NCBI GenBank assembly: GCA_012295275.1
Contig: CM022670.1
Coordinates: 20,070,698 to 20,134,697 of the forward strand
DNA: 64,000 nucleotides
DNA from: Chrysomallon squamiferum
Taxonomy: Eukaryota; Mollusca; Gastropoda; Neomphalida; Peltospiridae
Direction: 5' to 3'
Shown here: in pieces, positions 20,371-34,643 of the stretch
Layout: each line of letters opens with the position of its first letter
Position numbering within the stretch: position 1 is the first letter of the stretch
Notes under the pieces: generated by a model
The model's input: the letters and a program-made list of their open reading frames with translations, nothing else
Database searches by the model: none
Told to the model about the DNA's origin: nothing
Translations under genes and position numbers: made by a program

Positions 20371-22647
20371 AATTTAGCACTGAAACTCAAATAATCAGTT
20401 TTTTGTTCAGATATTTGAAACAGCTTTGTCTAAGTGACAGGAATGAAAAGCATGGAAAAATGTGCTACTGATTATTGTGTTGACCTTTATTTTTGTATAT
20501 TTTGACATTTTTTTTGTCTGTGTGTGTGTGTGGTTATTGGTGAAAAGAACAAAAGAGTAATCTCCCATCTACATAAAAATGGCGGGTTGGAAATAGTGCT
20601 TTGAATTTTTACGTTCCTGTTGCTGTATTATTTTATTCATTTTTGTTTGTTGTAAGTGGTTTATTTTACTTTCTTTTTTTCTTTTTTTCACTTTTTTATT
20701 AGTTTAAAAAAATATATAAAAATTGAGATTCAAAAAAAAAAAAATGTTTAGGCTTTCTTGATTTTTTTTTTAAATTATTTATATGATTCTATTTATTCAG
20801 CAAAAAAAAAAAGTAAGAAAAAATAAAATAATTATAAATGTCTGCTTTGAAATTAAAATCTACAATAATAATATCATTACAACATTGACACGTTGAGAAA
20901 TCTTTCTGCTCTCAATTTAATAAATTTATCTTGTGTAAATTTAAATAATTATTGAGCCCTAATATAATGAAAACTGATCCATGATTCCAGAAAATAAACA
21001 TATCTGTAAAATAATATATGTATTAAGCAATTATTTTTTCTTTTTTTAATAAGAACTGCAGATAATTATAAATAATTACATTATAATTATGTGAGTTTAT
21101 TTGGTGTGTAAGTTAAGTGCTTTAGATTATGAAATAAAAGAAACCAAAAGAACTATACTGTAGTATGCAGAATGTACTCATTCAGGGTTATTAATAATGA
21201 CATATCAAAGGCCAAAGTTTAAGGCTGACATTAAAGTTTCATTGTGGTAAAGCCAGTTGTTTTGGAAAAAGGAATTAAAATGGAATCACCTGCCAAGGAT
21301 ATTATATATTTTAAATAATTTAATGGAATACTGTAATATATTATTTAAAGACAGGACTTGTTTTCAAAGTTTGGAAATTTAACTGAAACTAAATTTAAAA
21401 TATATATAATTATGATAAAGGAAATGTGATTAAGGGATGGTATTTTCACTTTTATTTATAATTTTTATTTTGTTTTGTTTTAATCATGGAAAGTCATTTA
21501 ATTACAGTATAATCGTTAATATCAATAATTAATTAATTTATTTATTTCTGAAATGATTCTTGGTTATTCAAATACAACAAAGTACTCTAATTTTATATAC
21601 ATTTATTATAAGTGTCAATTTTTTTTAATCTCTTGAGGTAAAGAATTTCTGAAATGTCAGAGTAAGAAAGGTCTTGGTTATATCATCAGTAATTTTTCAC
21701 ATGGATTGTATATTTTCAGTTTATCACAGAGCTATACTTCTCAAAGTTTTCCTGTTTAAAATGGCTGCATCACTTCCCATTGTTTATTTATCTCTCTTGT
21801 CAGATTCACAACTATGTGGCTCAACCAATCATTTTAGCTTTAATAACACAGTGCTGGCACTAGTCCACCTTACCTTTACCTTTTTTTTTCTCTTTCTCCT
21901 GCCAGCTCTCATTTATTTAGTTCCATTTTTCTTTCTTTTGCATTTTTCATTTCTTCCTCTTTCTCTTTTGTCAGTGTAGCTTCACTATACTTTAATCTAC
22001 TTCATTATTCTTTCTTCCTGTATCCCTCTTTCACTCTCTTCCATTATTTTTACTCTAAATTCATACCTTTACCTTGCAGGAGTTAAATCATTTTATTTCT
22101 TCAATTTTTTTTTCTAACTTTTTTATTATTATTTCATTCTTTCTTTAGTTTTGTTTTAATTTTTTTTTTTCTATTTTTTTATTATTATTTCATTCTTTCT
22201 TTAATTTTGTTTTAATTTTTTCTTTTTCTTTTTTTAATCCTTTTTTTTTTTTTTTTTTTTTCACTTCTAAAAAACATTAAAAAAAAAGATAATAAAAGTT
22301 ATATTAGTTAACCATGGCTGTTTAAGCCCTTTCACCTTTATTGCTTTTCAGTTGTTGGATGAATTGGTTTAAAACACTTAAATATTTATCTCACATCACT
22401 TCTTAATTTAAGATTATCTACAGAGCAATAACTCAGAAAAGCAACTGTCTGTCATGACAGTTAAACTGAGCTTTGAGGGCTCGTAATAAAGCAAACTGTA
22501 TTTTTATACATCAAGGATAACACACATGTACATGATGGCCTGTAGATAATTCTTTCCTTCCAGATTTTTTTTTTACTTCTTCACTTTTTGTATTTACCTT
22601 CAGTTTTATTTTTGTTTATTTATTTTTTATCATCATCATCATCATCA

Positions 22648-22697
<50 letters not shown>

Positions 22698-25600
22698 ACT
22701 GTTACTATTATTAATATAATGTTTTTAATATTAAAATTTTGATTGTTTATTAATTTTTGTTTCCATTTTCATAAATTTTTCTTATCTGTTTTTGAAAAAA
22801 AAATGTAATTATGTATTTAATAATATTTTTTTTATTTCATCATTTATTTTTTTTTAATATTTTTTTTTTTTTTTTTTTTATTTAAAGGTTAAACCAAATC
22901 AGATTCCATGACATTTTTAAATGTCTTTTTCTTTTAATACCCATTTTATATTAACTTATTTACTAATACAATTATATGAATATATAACTTCACTAGTTTA
23001 TTGTTTTTTTAACTTATTTCATCTTATTTCATTATCTAGTTTTTCATCTATTTATCACAAACCACCAATTAATATTCACATCAGTGCACATTTTCCATTA
23101 ATTTATATATATATCACTTTGCATGTTTCATTTGCTGTCAGAATCTGTTATAATTAGATTTTGTTAAATATTTTAATTAATCTTGCATAGACAAGCTGTT
23201 CAAATTTAGATTTTTCACTTTTACTGTCAATGTTTTTTTCATGCATATTTTAGTTTCCAATTTTAAATTTTAAAACCTTTAATTATCATTATAATTATTA
23301 AATATTTATGTTTTACATATTTTAAATGTATACCAGCATCATGTTTAGTAAAAGATTTAAAAAAATATATATATATATTTTGTTTCTAAGGTAAAAATAA
23401 TCTTTGTCTCATACATTACGTCTGTTATGTGATACTTTAAATTATCCTTTACTATAAAAAAAAGTTTGCTATAAAGCTTTTTAATTATTGTACTTTCTAG
23501 CAAGCATATCTGTGATTTATATTTTATACTGTTTACTATGTTATAATAAACAATTTCATTACAAATTCATGTGTTATACTTTTTTTTTCAAGGTTTCTTT
23601 CTTTCATTAATGTTACTTTTACTTTTAGTTACCAAAGTGAACCTATCATGGATATAATCCAATAGCCTAAATACATCTCACATATCCAAACTATTGTTTC
23701 ATTTGAAAATGGATACCAAACTGTCTGCCCCCAAAAGACCAGCTGTCACATTTTTTGTCATGTTTTATTAATAGTAACTATTGGTAGCCTCAGTATGCCT
23801 AAATACATTTGACTGCTTCCAAGCCATTGTTTTATTTCCATAGAATGCCAGCCTTTGCTAATAATAAAGTATCACAATAAAATTACAAGAGTGAATATTT
23901 TCATTTTTTTTTTTCATTTTGCCTGTGACCTACTTATATTTGCTTTTCTACTTTTGTCATATTTTTCTTAATTTATCTGAATTTGTTCTACCTTTCTGCA
24001 TGCAAAAATATAACTAAAGATGATAAAATGACAGCTGCTGTGCCTCTTTATGAACTTGTATAATTATAAATAATAAATTGTTATACTTTATTGTAAGATA
24101 TGGTATGTCTTCCAAAACAATTGGAAATAAACTAATGTATTTTAGCTAGTTGTTTAAATTATTGCAGTAGCATTTGAAATACATACATTAAATGTAATAT
24201 TTCTAATATCTAAAAAGGTTTTAATGTGTTAGAAAAAGCAATAGTTAAGCATATCTAAGGCAGAAAGTGCCAATAGCTTAACTATGTCACTAAAATGTTC
24301 AGTTATAATTTCAGAACAAAAGGACAAAATGGCTTCCCTCTATTTTTTTTATCTCTTATTAACTGTAAACAAAAACAGTATTGTCTGTTTATAGAAGAAG
24401 GTGAAAATGTCTTTTACATGTTGATTTTTTTCCTTCAAATTTTAGAGAAGAGTAGGTGTGTCCATTTGTAAAAGAACACATAGGCAAAATGGCCACATCT
24501 TTATTTTTTTAAAGGGCCTTTGATGTTATTGTCATATTTTGATATTAAAACAGATTTTAAATTTAATTATTTCAGGACTGTCTGCTCTATCTGTGAACAT
24601 TCAGTTTTACTCTAATACATAAATGCATGAACACACTGCCTCATGAATACTCAAACCATGAAAGGGAGCAGGTGAAAATTAAAATTGTAGGCAGCCGTTA
24701 ATCATCATGCTTGTGAAATATGTAAATAGTTCTTGGTTAGGTCATTTTCATGTGTCATGAAATGTTTTGCTTTATTGTGTTATGAAAATAATAGTATGGA
24801 TTAGTGAAAAATGGTTGGCTAAACTCAAATGAAGCATTAACACCAGTCAAAAAACATTATTTTATTTAAAATGCATTAAATAGTGGTTAAATAAATGCCA
24901 TATATAACTTATTAATGAGTGAACTGACCTTTACATCTAGAGTTTTCAACAAACAAAAAAATACAAAAAAGAAATAAATAAACATCTTTTATATCTGAAT
25001 TAATCAGTAGTATGTCTAAATTAGTATATGTATACTTCTCCATTCATTTTTATCTGCTATTTATTATTATTAGTCATTTGTTTTGTTTTTTCAATAGTCC
25101 AGATAATAAAAGTAAGTTTTTAATCTATTCAAAGATTTAATCCATGTTCTGATGGATGTAAAATTAAAAATTCTTTTAAGAAATTAAAAAAAGACCAGTG
25201 CAAAGATAAATTTATTTACTCAAATATTTCATCCCCGAAAAAAACAAAAAAAATCTTCAGTAAGGAATCAGGAAATAACTAAAATTCAACAAATTAAGTC
25301 TAAAATACTTTTATTCTGATATTTTGTTGTTTTTAAAATCAAAGAATAAAAAGAAATAATAACAATAATTTATTTTTAAAGCTTAAAAATTAAGTGAGAA
25401 AACTGGTTTTCTCTGTTTTTTATTATTTAATTAGGTGTTTCCACAAAAAAATCATGAAACTGTATTTTAACCAAAGTTAATCAGATTATTCATTAAACTT
25501 TTTAACTACATAGAAAAAAAGTCGGAACCTTTCTGCACAATAAATTTGTTTTGCAGTTGCCAGACTTTTTTAATTTTGGCATGCATATATATCTTCAATT

Positions 25601-28600
25601 GTTAATCACTCTTGACATCTTTGGGTTCACAAATTATCCATATTTTGTCAGGTAATTTGCTTTGTTTTATGTTGTTTTAGGCTGGTAAGATAGAAAAAAA
25701 AGGGGAAATAGAGGATAGAAAAAAAAAGTTCCAAACCTGAGGTATAATCTTTCACATTGCCACAGAAAAGTATAAAATGTTATCTTAGTTGGGGAAATGG
25801 GATGAAAAAAAATGGTTATGGGTGTTCTTTGAGAACAAATGTTTAAATCAAAATCCTGTTTGTTAAGCATTTGAATGAAACAAAAGTAATGTTAGAAATG
25901 TGGGGCTATTTTTTATTTTGCATTTTGTTTTTTTCATGCTTTGTTTGTGTTCTCAAATCACTTGTCAGCTGAACATGATAATCTCCGGTATCAGGCTGTC
26001 CTAACTTTCAACATTTGTTTCTGGTCTTAGAATTCTTTTTTTTTCACTTTTTTCAACATGACACTTCGTAATTCAGCTTCAGTGCCTACTATTGCTTTTG
26101 CCTTCAATAATATTCTCTTTATCATGACTGATGCCATAAGGATTACCCTTTAATAATTGGCAAAAAGGGATTTCTTATATGCACCTTACCACTGATTTGA
26201 AAACCTGTATCCATTGACAGGAAAGCACTTACCACAATCTTTGATAAACTGTTTGTTAAGGTACGGCTGGAGTAAAAAGTAACATCATGATTCAAAATTA
26301 TATGCTACAGATCTTGGGAGATCCGTTGAGAGATTGATGGAATAAATTATTTCCACATCATGTAAATGAATTACTATTTTATATTAACTAAGTAACTGAC
26401 CCAAGATTTTTGAAAACAAATCAAAACTTTCTTCTTGCACCTTTGTGTGGACTACTTAAATGAGTTAAAACATTTAAATCTTAATGTATATGTAAAATCA
26501 GATAATCTATAATAGTGAATATTTCAAAGTAATTTCTCATTTCATTGCCTGAAACAAAAGATTCATCATTCACAGACAGCAAATGCAACATATATGGAAT
26601 AGTCATTTTAATATTTTGTATGTGTATGTGGTGTGTATGGAATTTGACAATGGAAACTTGGTGCAGTTATTTTCTTTGAGAATTACTTTTATTCTGTTTG
26701 AAGATTTCTAGGGGAAGTAACTTACTGATTTTTTATTTTTTTTTAATCTTTGAAAGCTCAGTAAATTTTGTTCTGTGACCTTGTTTTAGTGTTTGTTTGT
26801 TATTCTTTTATTTGTTATTATTATTGTGTAATTTTTGTTTTGTTGTTGTTGGTTTTTTTTTAAATATTTTATTTATTTATTTTAGATTTTATTTTTCTGG
26901 TGGGAGATTTTTTTGGAAGTTGTTTGGGGGAAAAAAATAGCAATATTATTTTTATTTCTTTTAAATGTTTACAAACCAAACCAAATAACAAATGAAAAAA
27001 CCCATAAAAGTTGCTGTTGAAATCTGTACTATGTAACATTGTTTTTCAGACAGTTCCAGCACACAACGAAACATTACTGCATATATTTCCATTATCCAAA
27101 ATAGGATGAAATAAACCAGATGATTCATATTTGTTTTTGCATACATTTGACTTTCCTTTGAACACAATACCTAAAATAAACCATTATTTTTAAATCTGCA
27201 CTGAAGGACCACTATTGTTGTTTTTTTCTTTTCTTTTCTTTTTTTCTTGTTTTTTCAATGGGGAAAAAATTTAGCTGACATATAGTTAATGTAAAAAACT
27301 GGAGGAAGGCAAGGAAAAGGGGAAGGTGAAATAAAATTGACATCTTTTAATGTATACCGAAGTTTTTTACATTTTATGTCTTTTGAATTGAAGACACTGG
27401 TCTAGTAATGTGATATACACAAAAATACAAAGCTGTGATTGGTGGAATCTCTTCAGAAGAGAAAAAAATGCCAGCTTTTATTATCTTGTGTTCTAATTTA
27501 AGTGTGCATATTGTAAGATACAGTATTATATTGTAATCTATTTTAAATATATATATTATCTATGTCCTGTTTTAAGTGTGTGTGTATTATCTAGTGTCCT
27601 GTTTTGTGTGTTTGTATTACCTAGTATTCTACTTGAAGCATGTGTATTAACTAGTGCTCTATTTTAAGTGTTGGTAATATTTAGAAATCTTTAAATGTTT
27701 ATATATAAACTTCTGGACTAAGTTAAAAGCATCTGCTATATTTCTATTTAAACTGATATGCAGATATGAGATTACAACCACTGAAGATATGGAATGAGAC
27801 ACATTCTTTAGTGTTGTCAGATTTTGTCAGAAAGTTATATCATACAAACAAATCCATCTCAAGACAGAGCCTAACGGGCCACATGCAATTCACATCTTCT
27901 GCATGCCACTTTTTATTAATTACTGGTTTACATTCTAGGCATGCAACAATATCTTAATGTATTATAATCATCCTTCTGACTGTAGGAGGTCAGGTCATTT
28001 AATCATTTTTCAGCATCATCCTAATTGATCATCACTGATCATGTTGAGCAAGTCTTAATATTTTTTGAATCACTTCATGCTCTTCTCATCTGACAGGCAA
28101 AAATCCACCCCTTTCATAATACCAATTATATTAGAAACATGTGAGTGATATACAAATCAAAAACCTCTCTGGTTTAATTCTGGATGAGATTTTACAGACC
28201 CTTTATCACCTTATATACTGTCAATTTTCTAATACTCTTTAATACTTCTTTCTTTACTCATGACTACAGGGTAACCTCTTTCCCTTCTTAAACTGAATTG
28301 TAGAACTGATTTGAAGATTATACATTTTCTCAAGGCAAAAGATTCTCAATATCAAATGCACCAAGATACTCTTGGTGACCTTAAAGGCTTTCAAGCAGTC
28401 ACGTATTGTAACAATTGACGAATCTTCTCACTATGGGCAGATTATGCAAATGTATTTGCATTTTGCATTTTCATACTTTAAATGTTAATTTAACGTATTT
28501 TATCTCAGGGTCCTCTTTGTTTGTGTTTTCCTTTTTATATTAAGGATAATCATGTAACTAATGTCTTTGAAATTATATGGAAACAAATGTAGTTTTTAAA

Positions 28601-29800
28601 ACTTTATCAAAAGTTAAAAAAAAAATGTAAAAGTGACACTATTACTTTTAAAAATGAAGAAAACAGTACATTAGTTAATAATACTGGGGTATATAAAAAT
28701 AGTATAGGTGCATTTACCTGTTTGCTTGAAGGTTTCTTTATTTAAATCTGTGTGTATGGTATGGGTGTTATGAATTTATATATGAATAAATGTGTACATT
28801 TTAAGAAGTATGTGATGTGTGGGCCTATATGCATCTAAATGTATGTTTGGATTTAATTATGCACATATATAACTATATATAAATGTGTGTTTATGCCTGG
28901 GTATTTAAGGCATTTGACAATGTATTATCAATATAAACAGCCAACTTTTATTTTTCATTAACAAAATAAGTAAATAAATAAATCAACTGCAAAAAAAAAA
29001 CACAAAAAAACACAAAAGAACCCTTTGTTAGATGATTCAGAAATGAATAATATAAAACTCTCTTCAGTTTATAACACACTGTTCAGGTAGCGATCAGGTA
29101 TTTCACAAAAGGAACTGCCATTATTAGACAGCAGATATAACTTTCAAGATGAAATAAATTTCTATATAAAAAAACTACTGAGAAAAAATAAACGAGCTGA
29201 ATGGAGGCCCGATGTATATGTTGAGAGTGTTGACATTCATTACAGTTGAAGAAACACATCTTTGACATTTAACAGTTGTTTTTGTCTGTGTGACTGACTC
29301 CAGTAAAGGATTTGTGGTAGACAAATGTTCAGCTACTGAAATTTTAAGAAAACTAAAAATGTTATACATCGTTGAAAATGGCCTCTACTTTTTTATTAAA
29401 AAAAACAAACAACAAAACTGAACAAAACATAATGTGCAACTGAATATTTCTTATAACTGAAAGAAAAAAGACATTTGCAGTACTAATGCTTTTAAATAGC
29501 AAAATTAGGCTTAATAACATTTCATAGATATGGAATTTGGATTAATGCTTTCAATCAGTGAATAATACAAAAATTTACGATATTTACTGCAAGTATGCAC
29601 AAACATAGAACTTGGCTTCATAATACTGAAAAGTAAGAAATTAAACTAGTGAATTATATAGATTTTATTACTTGACAGCTACTGAAAATTCTGTGTTAAA
29701 GAATTGCAGACGTTAAATAAATAAAATATAATAGTTAAAAAGATGCTTATATTACTATTGTTATACGTAATAAAATATATATACAAAAATTACTACTATT
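20371..29800. other. CpG-poor DNA downstream of the RGS22 stop, copy A
   Basis: About 9.4 kb without a recognisable gene. It contains pyrimidine-rich tracts at 21880-22260, an (ATC/ATT)n tract at about 22628-22695 and many poly-T or poly-A runs. Short open frames, such as those at 21674-21979, 25667-25870, 26961-27167 and 27766-27957, do not look like proteins. CpG is as rare here as in the RGS22 introns (about 2 per kb by hand count), unlike the following segment. This suggests the interval belongs to the transcribed, historically methylated unit, for example a long 3' UTR or read-through region. Confidence 0.5.
22628..22695. repeat. (ATC)n(ATT)n microsatellite, copy A
   Basis: ATC triplets followed by about 16 ATT units. 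The copy B counterpart at about 36906-36968 differs slightly in length. Confidence 0.93.
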
Positions 29801-29879
29801 ACCTCTACTAATTTTAATACTGCTAATAACAATCAAAGAAAGAAAAAATGTTCATGAACAACGCTTTTTAGAAAATTAT

Positions 29880-32829
29880 TAAGAGCGTGACTTCGCCTGC
29901 TCGATAAATCACCAGTGAATTAATTTGAAGTATGCAAAAATAAACAGGATCTTTAATACTAAACGCTACTGTAAATCTTGAGGGTAGTTAACAGAGAGAG
30001 AGAGATTCCATTTCTTTCAAACTCTTTCAAAAGTAAATAGTGTTTTTGAACAGCTTTTGAACCTATACTTCTGCCATTCGGCTTTGCAGTCATATGTAGC
30101 TATGTATGATCAAATGATTTATTAATCTTGGTCACAATTTTAAGTTTCTTATTCATGAATGTCCCGTGCAAAGGTGATGAACTATAAAATATTCACAATC
30201 TTATTATTTAACCATATCTTTAAATATCATTTAACTGGAATTAATGTTATAACAAATAATTGCTAAATGTATCGTTTCCATGTAAGACTTGATTTGGATT
30301 TTAAAAAATCAAATTTTAATAATTAGCACAAAATTTGACATTGTTCAAAATAAGAAGGAAAGAGTCGTAATAAATTGGGTAAGCTTTTTTGAAATGATGA
30401 TGATAATATATGTAGCATGCAACCAATTTTTTGTTCTGCTCTGTGAAAACTATGTATATACTTAAATTTAAATATTCTGGCATGACATCAAACGAGACAT
30501 GTCATACAAGGACTTTCTTTAAGCACTTTTTTTTTTTCCCACATAAAATTCCTTTTTTTTTTCTTCATAAGAACGTCTGCACCAAAACCGTGATAAAAAA
30601 AGTTTTCGCTGATTTATGAACTATTTTTTGACAGGTACTTGATGTCTGAAGACCTTTTCTTTTAAAAAGTCCGTCTTCTTTGTAATAATTATTTTTATAA
30701 TTCAAATTAAATTTAAACAGATCGCTATCGCATTCTTCAGCCTTTTTTATATAATAATAACAAGAAGATGGATAAACAACTTGTGGTCTTTTGAAAACAG
30801 ATCTTTCTTGTAGGAAAATGAATTATATAATAAACCATATTATCGATAATTATTATCCTGTACAGGAGCTTTTCTCAACGGGCTGTATCCTGTAAATGGA
30901 CAAGGCAGTATACAAGTTAGCTTGTTGGTAATAGTAGAATGTTTTGTTTCCATTGAAGATGATATCCGATATATTATCTAAAAGTGACCGATCTCGATTC
31001 AACGGAAGATAACAAAAGGCCACTGCTGTCATTCAGTTACATGAAACTGAAATTTTTAGATCTTCGTTTCTACATCAATTATTCTAACAGCCTCTTCAGT
31101 CTTTTAAATAAAATAATTAATGCACAAGTATCTTAGTTTGCATGGTCGACACAAGACTTTATGAATCATCATGCATAAATAACGTTTGTTGGAACAAAAA
31201 TGAAGGTTATCTGTATAACTGAATGAAATGTTAATAATTTGAACAGAAAAATGTTTTATGTCTGATGTTTTTAAAACTGATTATTTTAAAATTTTGATGA
31301 TGCTTCTAATGTTTCTCTAATGTTTTATTATCCCTTTTCATTTATTCATTACCTATGTGTGTATGTGTGTGTGAATGAATCTGTGTATGTATTTATATAT
31401 GCATGCGTATGTATATGTGTTTTATTTTATGCTTGGAACTATCCAGATTCAAACTAAATTACACCAGCTTTACATATTATAATAAGGGTTTGCTGTATCT
31501 GAATATAAAAGCAGAAATAGATATTCTCTGTCAGAAATAGTTTACATTACTTTTGAGATCACTAAAAATGGAGAGTAACGCTTATATACTGAAAATGTAA
31601 ATGTGGTTTTTGCTTAGGGTCAGAGTGTTTTTGAAATGTTTATTGTATTTTTATTTCTTATTCTATTTATTTATTCATTTATATTAATGCTATTTATTTG
31701 TTATTGTTGTTGTGGTTTTTGGCAAAAAGTATATTTACCTTCTGTTTGAAATTATTGTTGTGTTGTTGCTGTTGCTGAAGTATGAATTCGTAACAACAGT
31801 AGAAACAACAGTAGATGCTAGGCGTGGTAGATACGTTACAATTAGATACTGATATTGGCATTCATTTATAAATGATTAATTAACGAACCATCTAACCCGT
31901 AACACCTAACAAATTCAGTAAGTGCACTACAGAAATACAACTTTCAAACAACCACCTTCCATAGGCTATAACGTAAACAAATAAATGAAAAAATACAAAA
32001 ATAAAATAAAATAAGGACACTTTATATCATGTTACCGTCTTGTAGCAAGTCCCTGTCGTAGACGACGGTGACATTGCAAGGTCTACAATGTCACGTTATT
32101 TCGCGTTTCCATTTCATGCCTCATAAAACATGGAGATTTTTTTTTTTTTCGAAATCGTCCTTAATTCCGAAACACGAGTGTTCGTTTGGAAAAAGCACCC
32201 TATACGGGTGTATAGCGTGTGTCTACGTTAGTCACGACAGAGTGTCATTTAACGTATGGTGACACACAAGCCGAGATTCAGTCTTTTAATAGGTGGAAAA
32301 TCCGAATTTACCTTCCACCCCACAAAAAACCCCAACAAGAGCAGTCGTTAAGAAAGAGAACAAATACTATTCACAAATACTATGGTAAATCTCATGTCTT
32401 TCATGACTAGGTTTTTTTTTTTTTTTTTTGAATTTATGGCACATTTCTGCCACCCAAGTTGTTCAACTGGACCAGTTCCATGTTATCGTTTTGGTAATTT
32501 ATTAATAATGTAAGCAGGAAGACTAAAAAAAAAAAAAAAAACCATTAAAATAAATAATGTTTTATTTTAATAGATATACATAGTTGATTCGGAAGTCCGT
32601 TTTGAAAAAAAAAAACAAAAAAAACAAGAAAAAAGAAAAAGAAACAAATAAACGAATTAATAATGAAGAAAAGAATAATAAAACAAAAGAAAAATAGTAA
32701 AATATACTACTACTACTAATAATAATATCGTGGGGTTTTTTTAGTTAAATTACTTATCTCGCTCTCTTTTTTAATAATTTCTCTACCCTTATCTTTTTAT
32801 TCCTATAACTTCCTTTTGTTCTTTGTTTC

Positions 32830-32872
<43 letters not shown>

Positions 32873-33612
32873 TTACAGAGATGAAATTTGTGCTTATTTA
32901 TTTATTTATTTATTTATTTATTATCATTATTAACTGTTATTAATTTTTATGGTTTTGAGCGTCAAAAATCGCAACATCACGTTAAAAATATTTACTTCAT
33001 GCCGGCTAAAAGTACTTTTTGAAATACATCCCCATGAATACAGGTATGACCTTGATGATCCGGATAAAACCCATTTAGTAAAGATATTGCGTTGTGTATC
33101 TCACTAACGAAGAATACACGAACTTTGTTACAAAAATGGATAGATGTTACCAAAATCATTTATTAACAAATGTTATAGTAATTTTAATATAAAAGTTTAT
33201 TTCAAAGCTAATATTAAAATGAATATATTAATAATTTAAAAAAAAAGAAAAGAAATAAAAATAAAAAATTAAGTCATAATTTGTATTTTGTATTTGGGGC
33301 ATGTTTATGTCATGTGACTTATAACGAAGTGTTAGTTCTGGTTACACTGCTTGTTGTGATATTTCAGATAATGTGTTCTTTCATGTACGACAGAAACGGA
33401 GATAAACAGATAGCCGGAGATAATAGACAGACAGACAGATAGACAGACAGATGAAAAAACAGAGGGAAAATCAGACGTACGAATTGTTAGAGAATGTATG
33501 TTAAAGTCACTGTAATAGTATATTACATTATGTACGTGTTTGCATTTCTGCATTAACACGTACGTATGCATGATTAAAATAATTTTATGCATGCCTGTGT
33601 TTATGTATGTCC
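29880..33612. other. CpG-richer intergenic segment, end of copy A
   Basis: CpG density rises to roughly 20 per kb by hand count, peaking at 31790-32480. No gene could be established. A minus-strand acceptor-like site (catttacag at about 30886-30894) followed by 16 sense codons and a stop is noted but unsupported. The interval contains poly-T and poly-A runs, an (ATT)n tract at about 32832-32873, a (TTTA)n tract at 32898-32923 and a GACA-rich patch near 33427-33450. Confidence 0.5.
32832..32923. repeat. (ATT)n and (TTTA)n microsatellites, copy A
   Basis: An ATT run of about 13 units and a TTTA run of about 6 units, separated by about 25 bp. The copy B ATT run at about 47155-47203 is longer. 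Confidence 0.92.
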
Positions 33613-33796
33613 TTTTTATTAGTAGTATAATAATTATATTTTTATTAATGATTTCAACTAACATTAAACAGAATTATTTTTATACATAATCCAACTTATC
33701 ATTAACATTTTATACTTAGAAGTGAAATGACTTTTTCAGTCCATATTTCTGTCCTTTATCTTTCATATACTATTTACAAAATTGTTGTTCTTACAA

Positions 33797-33914
33797 AATT
33801 TTATTTCATAATTCTCTTTGTTTTTAATAATAATAATAAGGATCATATAAAAAGGATTATTATTATTATTATTATTATTATTATCAAAAACAAAGAGAAT
33901 TATGAAATAAAATT
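33797..33914. repeat. Palindrome with about 28-29 bp arms, copy B
   Basis: Same hairpin as in copy A, with arms at 33798-33825 and 33886-33913 intact. The ATT tract inside the stem is shorter by about a dozen bases. Confidence 0.9.
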
Positions 33915-34282
33915 TATATATATATAATGATATTACAATTTCATTTGATAGATAAAATATAATATTTTTTTACCTTTTAATATTATTATTTTTTTCATAA
34001 TTCAAATGATAATTAGAAAGTTAAAAATGAGAGAAAGACAAACAAAGAAACAAAAATAACCTGAATACAAATTACTGGTTGCATATGTGTGTGTGTATGC
34101 ATGTGTCTGCATTTATTTATGTACGTACTTATGTACACACACTTTTTAATTTTTTATCTTCTATTTTTCAATAATCTTTGTTGTTTTTAATAAAAAAAAA
34201 AAAAAAAAATTAATAATAAAAATGTTTTATGATGTTATTTTTATTTGGCATCATTTCTAATTATATATATGCTTTCCTTTAG

Positions 34283-34461
34283 ATGTCAAAACAGAAGAAG
34301 ATGACAAAAAGAAGAAACCAGATGATGCATCTCCCGTCACTAAACTGAAATCAAAGACTCCACATCCTGGGTCTAGTTTAACATACATTGACATCAAGGG
34401 AAAATCAAGCAAAGTTAGGCTCAGCAGGAATATGCCTCCTTTGGTGCAAAAGAGAGAATGA
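34283..34461 (+). CDS. RGS22: Duplicated RGS22 terminal exon, copy B
   Basis: The 179 nt exon, its acceptor (tcctttag) and its TGA stop at 34459-34461 are intact. The only difference I see in the coding part is AAA to AAG in the second-to-last Lys codon of the QKRE end, which is synonymous. If copy B is real, splicing from w9 to this exon would give the same protein with a different 3' UTR, but copy A is met first by the transcript. It may therefore be unused, an alternative terminal exon, or an assembly artefact. No exon w9 equivalent lies between the copies, so it cannot form a separate gene without an upstream promoter. Confidence 0.6.
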
Positions 34462-34475
34462 CATCTACATAAATA

Positions 34476-34643
34476 GGGATAGCTACTCTAACTGCATTTA
34501 CATGGGTGATTACTCTACGTCATTATATTCAGGGGAGGTTATTCTAGAAAGACATTTTTATGGGAGACTACTGTTGAACATTTATAGGGGAGGTTACTTT
34601 AGAACAGTATTGATAAGGGAGGCTACTCATGATTGATATTTAT
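34476..34643 (+). repeat. Six-unit 26-29 bp array after the stop codon, copy B
   Basis: Same array as at 20203-20370, with all six units kept, starting about 15 nt after the duplicated stop codon. Confidence 0.85.

Larger units (their letters stand above)
19314..33612. repeat. Tandem duplication of about 14.3 kb, copy A
   Basis: This 14,299 bp block recurs immediately downstream in the same orientation. It begins in the last RGS22 intron (tttttattagtagtat), contains the terminal exon w10, its downstream DNA and a CpG-richer end, and finishes with ttatgtatgtcc. Base-by-base comparison of several stretches shows near identity, with scattered substitutions and homopolymer or microsatellite length changes. 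Confidence 0.95.

Noticed and set aside
30850-30900. Minus-strand acceptor-like site followed by about 16 sense codons
   Set aside because: A last coding exon is conceivable, but no upstream minus-strand exons could be found in the duplicated unit or beyond it.
32438-32500. Minus-strand short ORF starting ATGGAACTGGTCCAG and ending after 15 codons
   Set aside because: Very short, without promoter, splice partner or known homologue; repeated in copy B only because of the duplication.
33332-33664. 110-codon minus-strand ORF across the duplication junction
   Set aside because: Part of it is created by the junction and by GACA/TCTG-type repeats; the copy B version ends differently.
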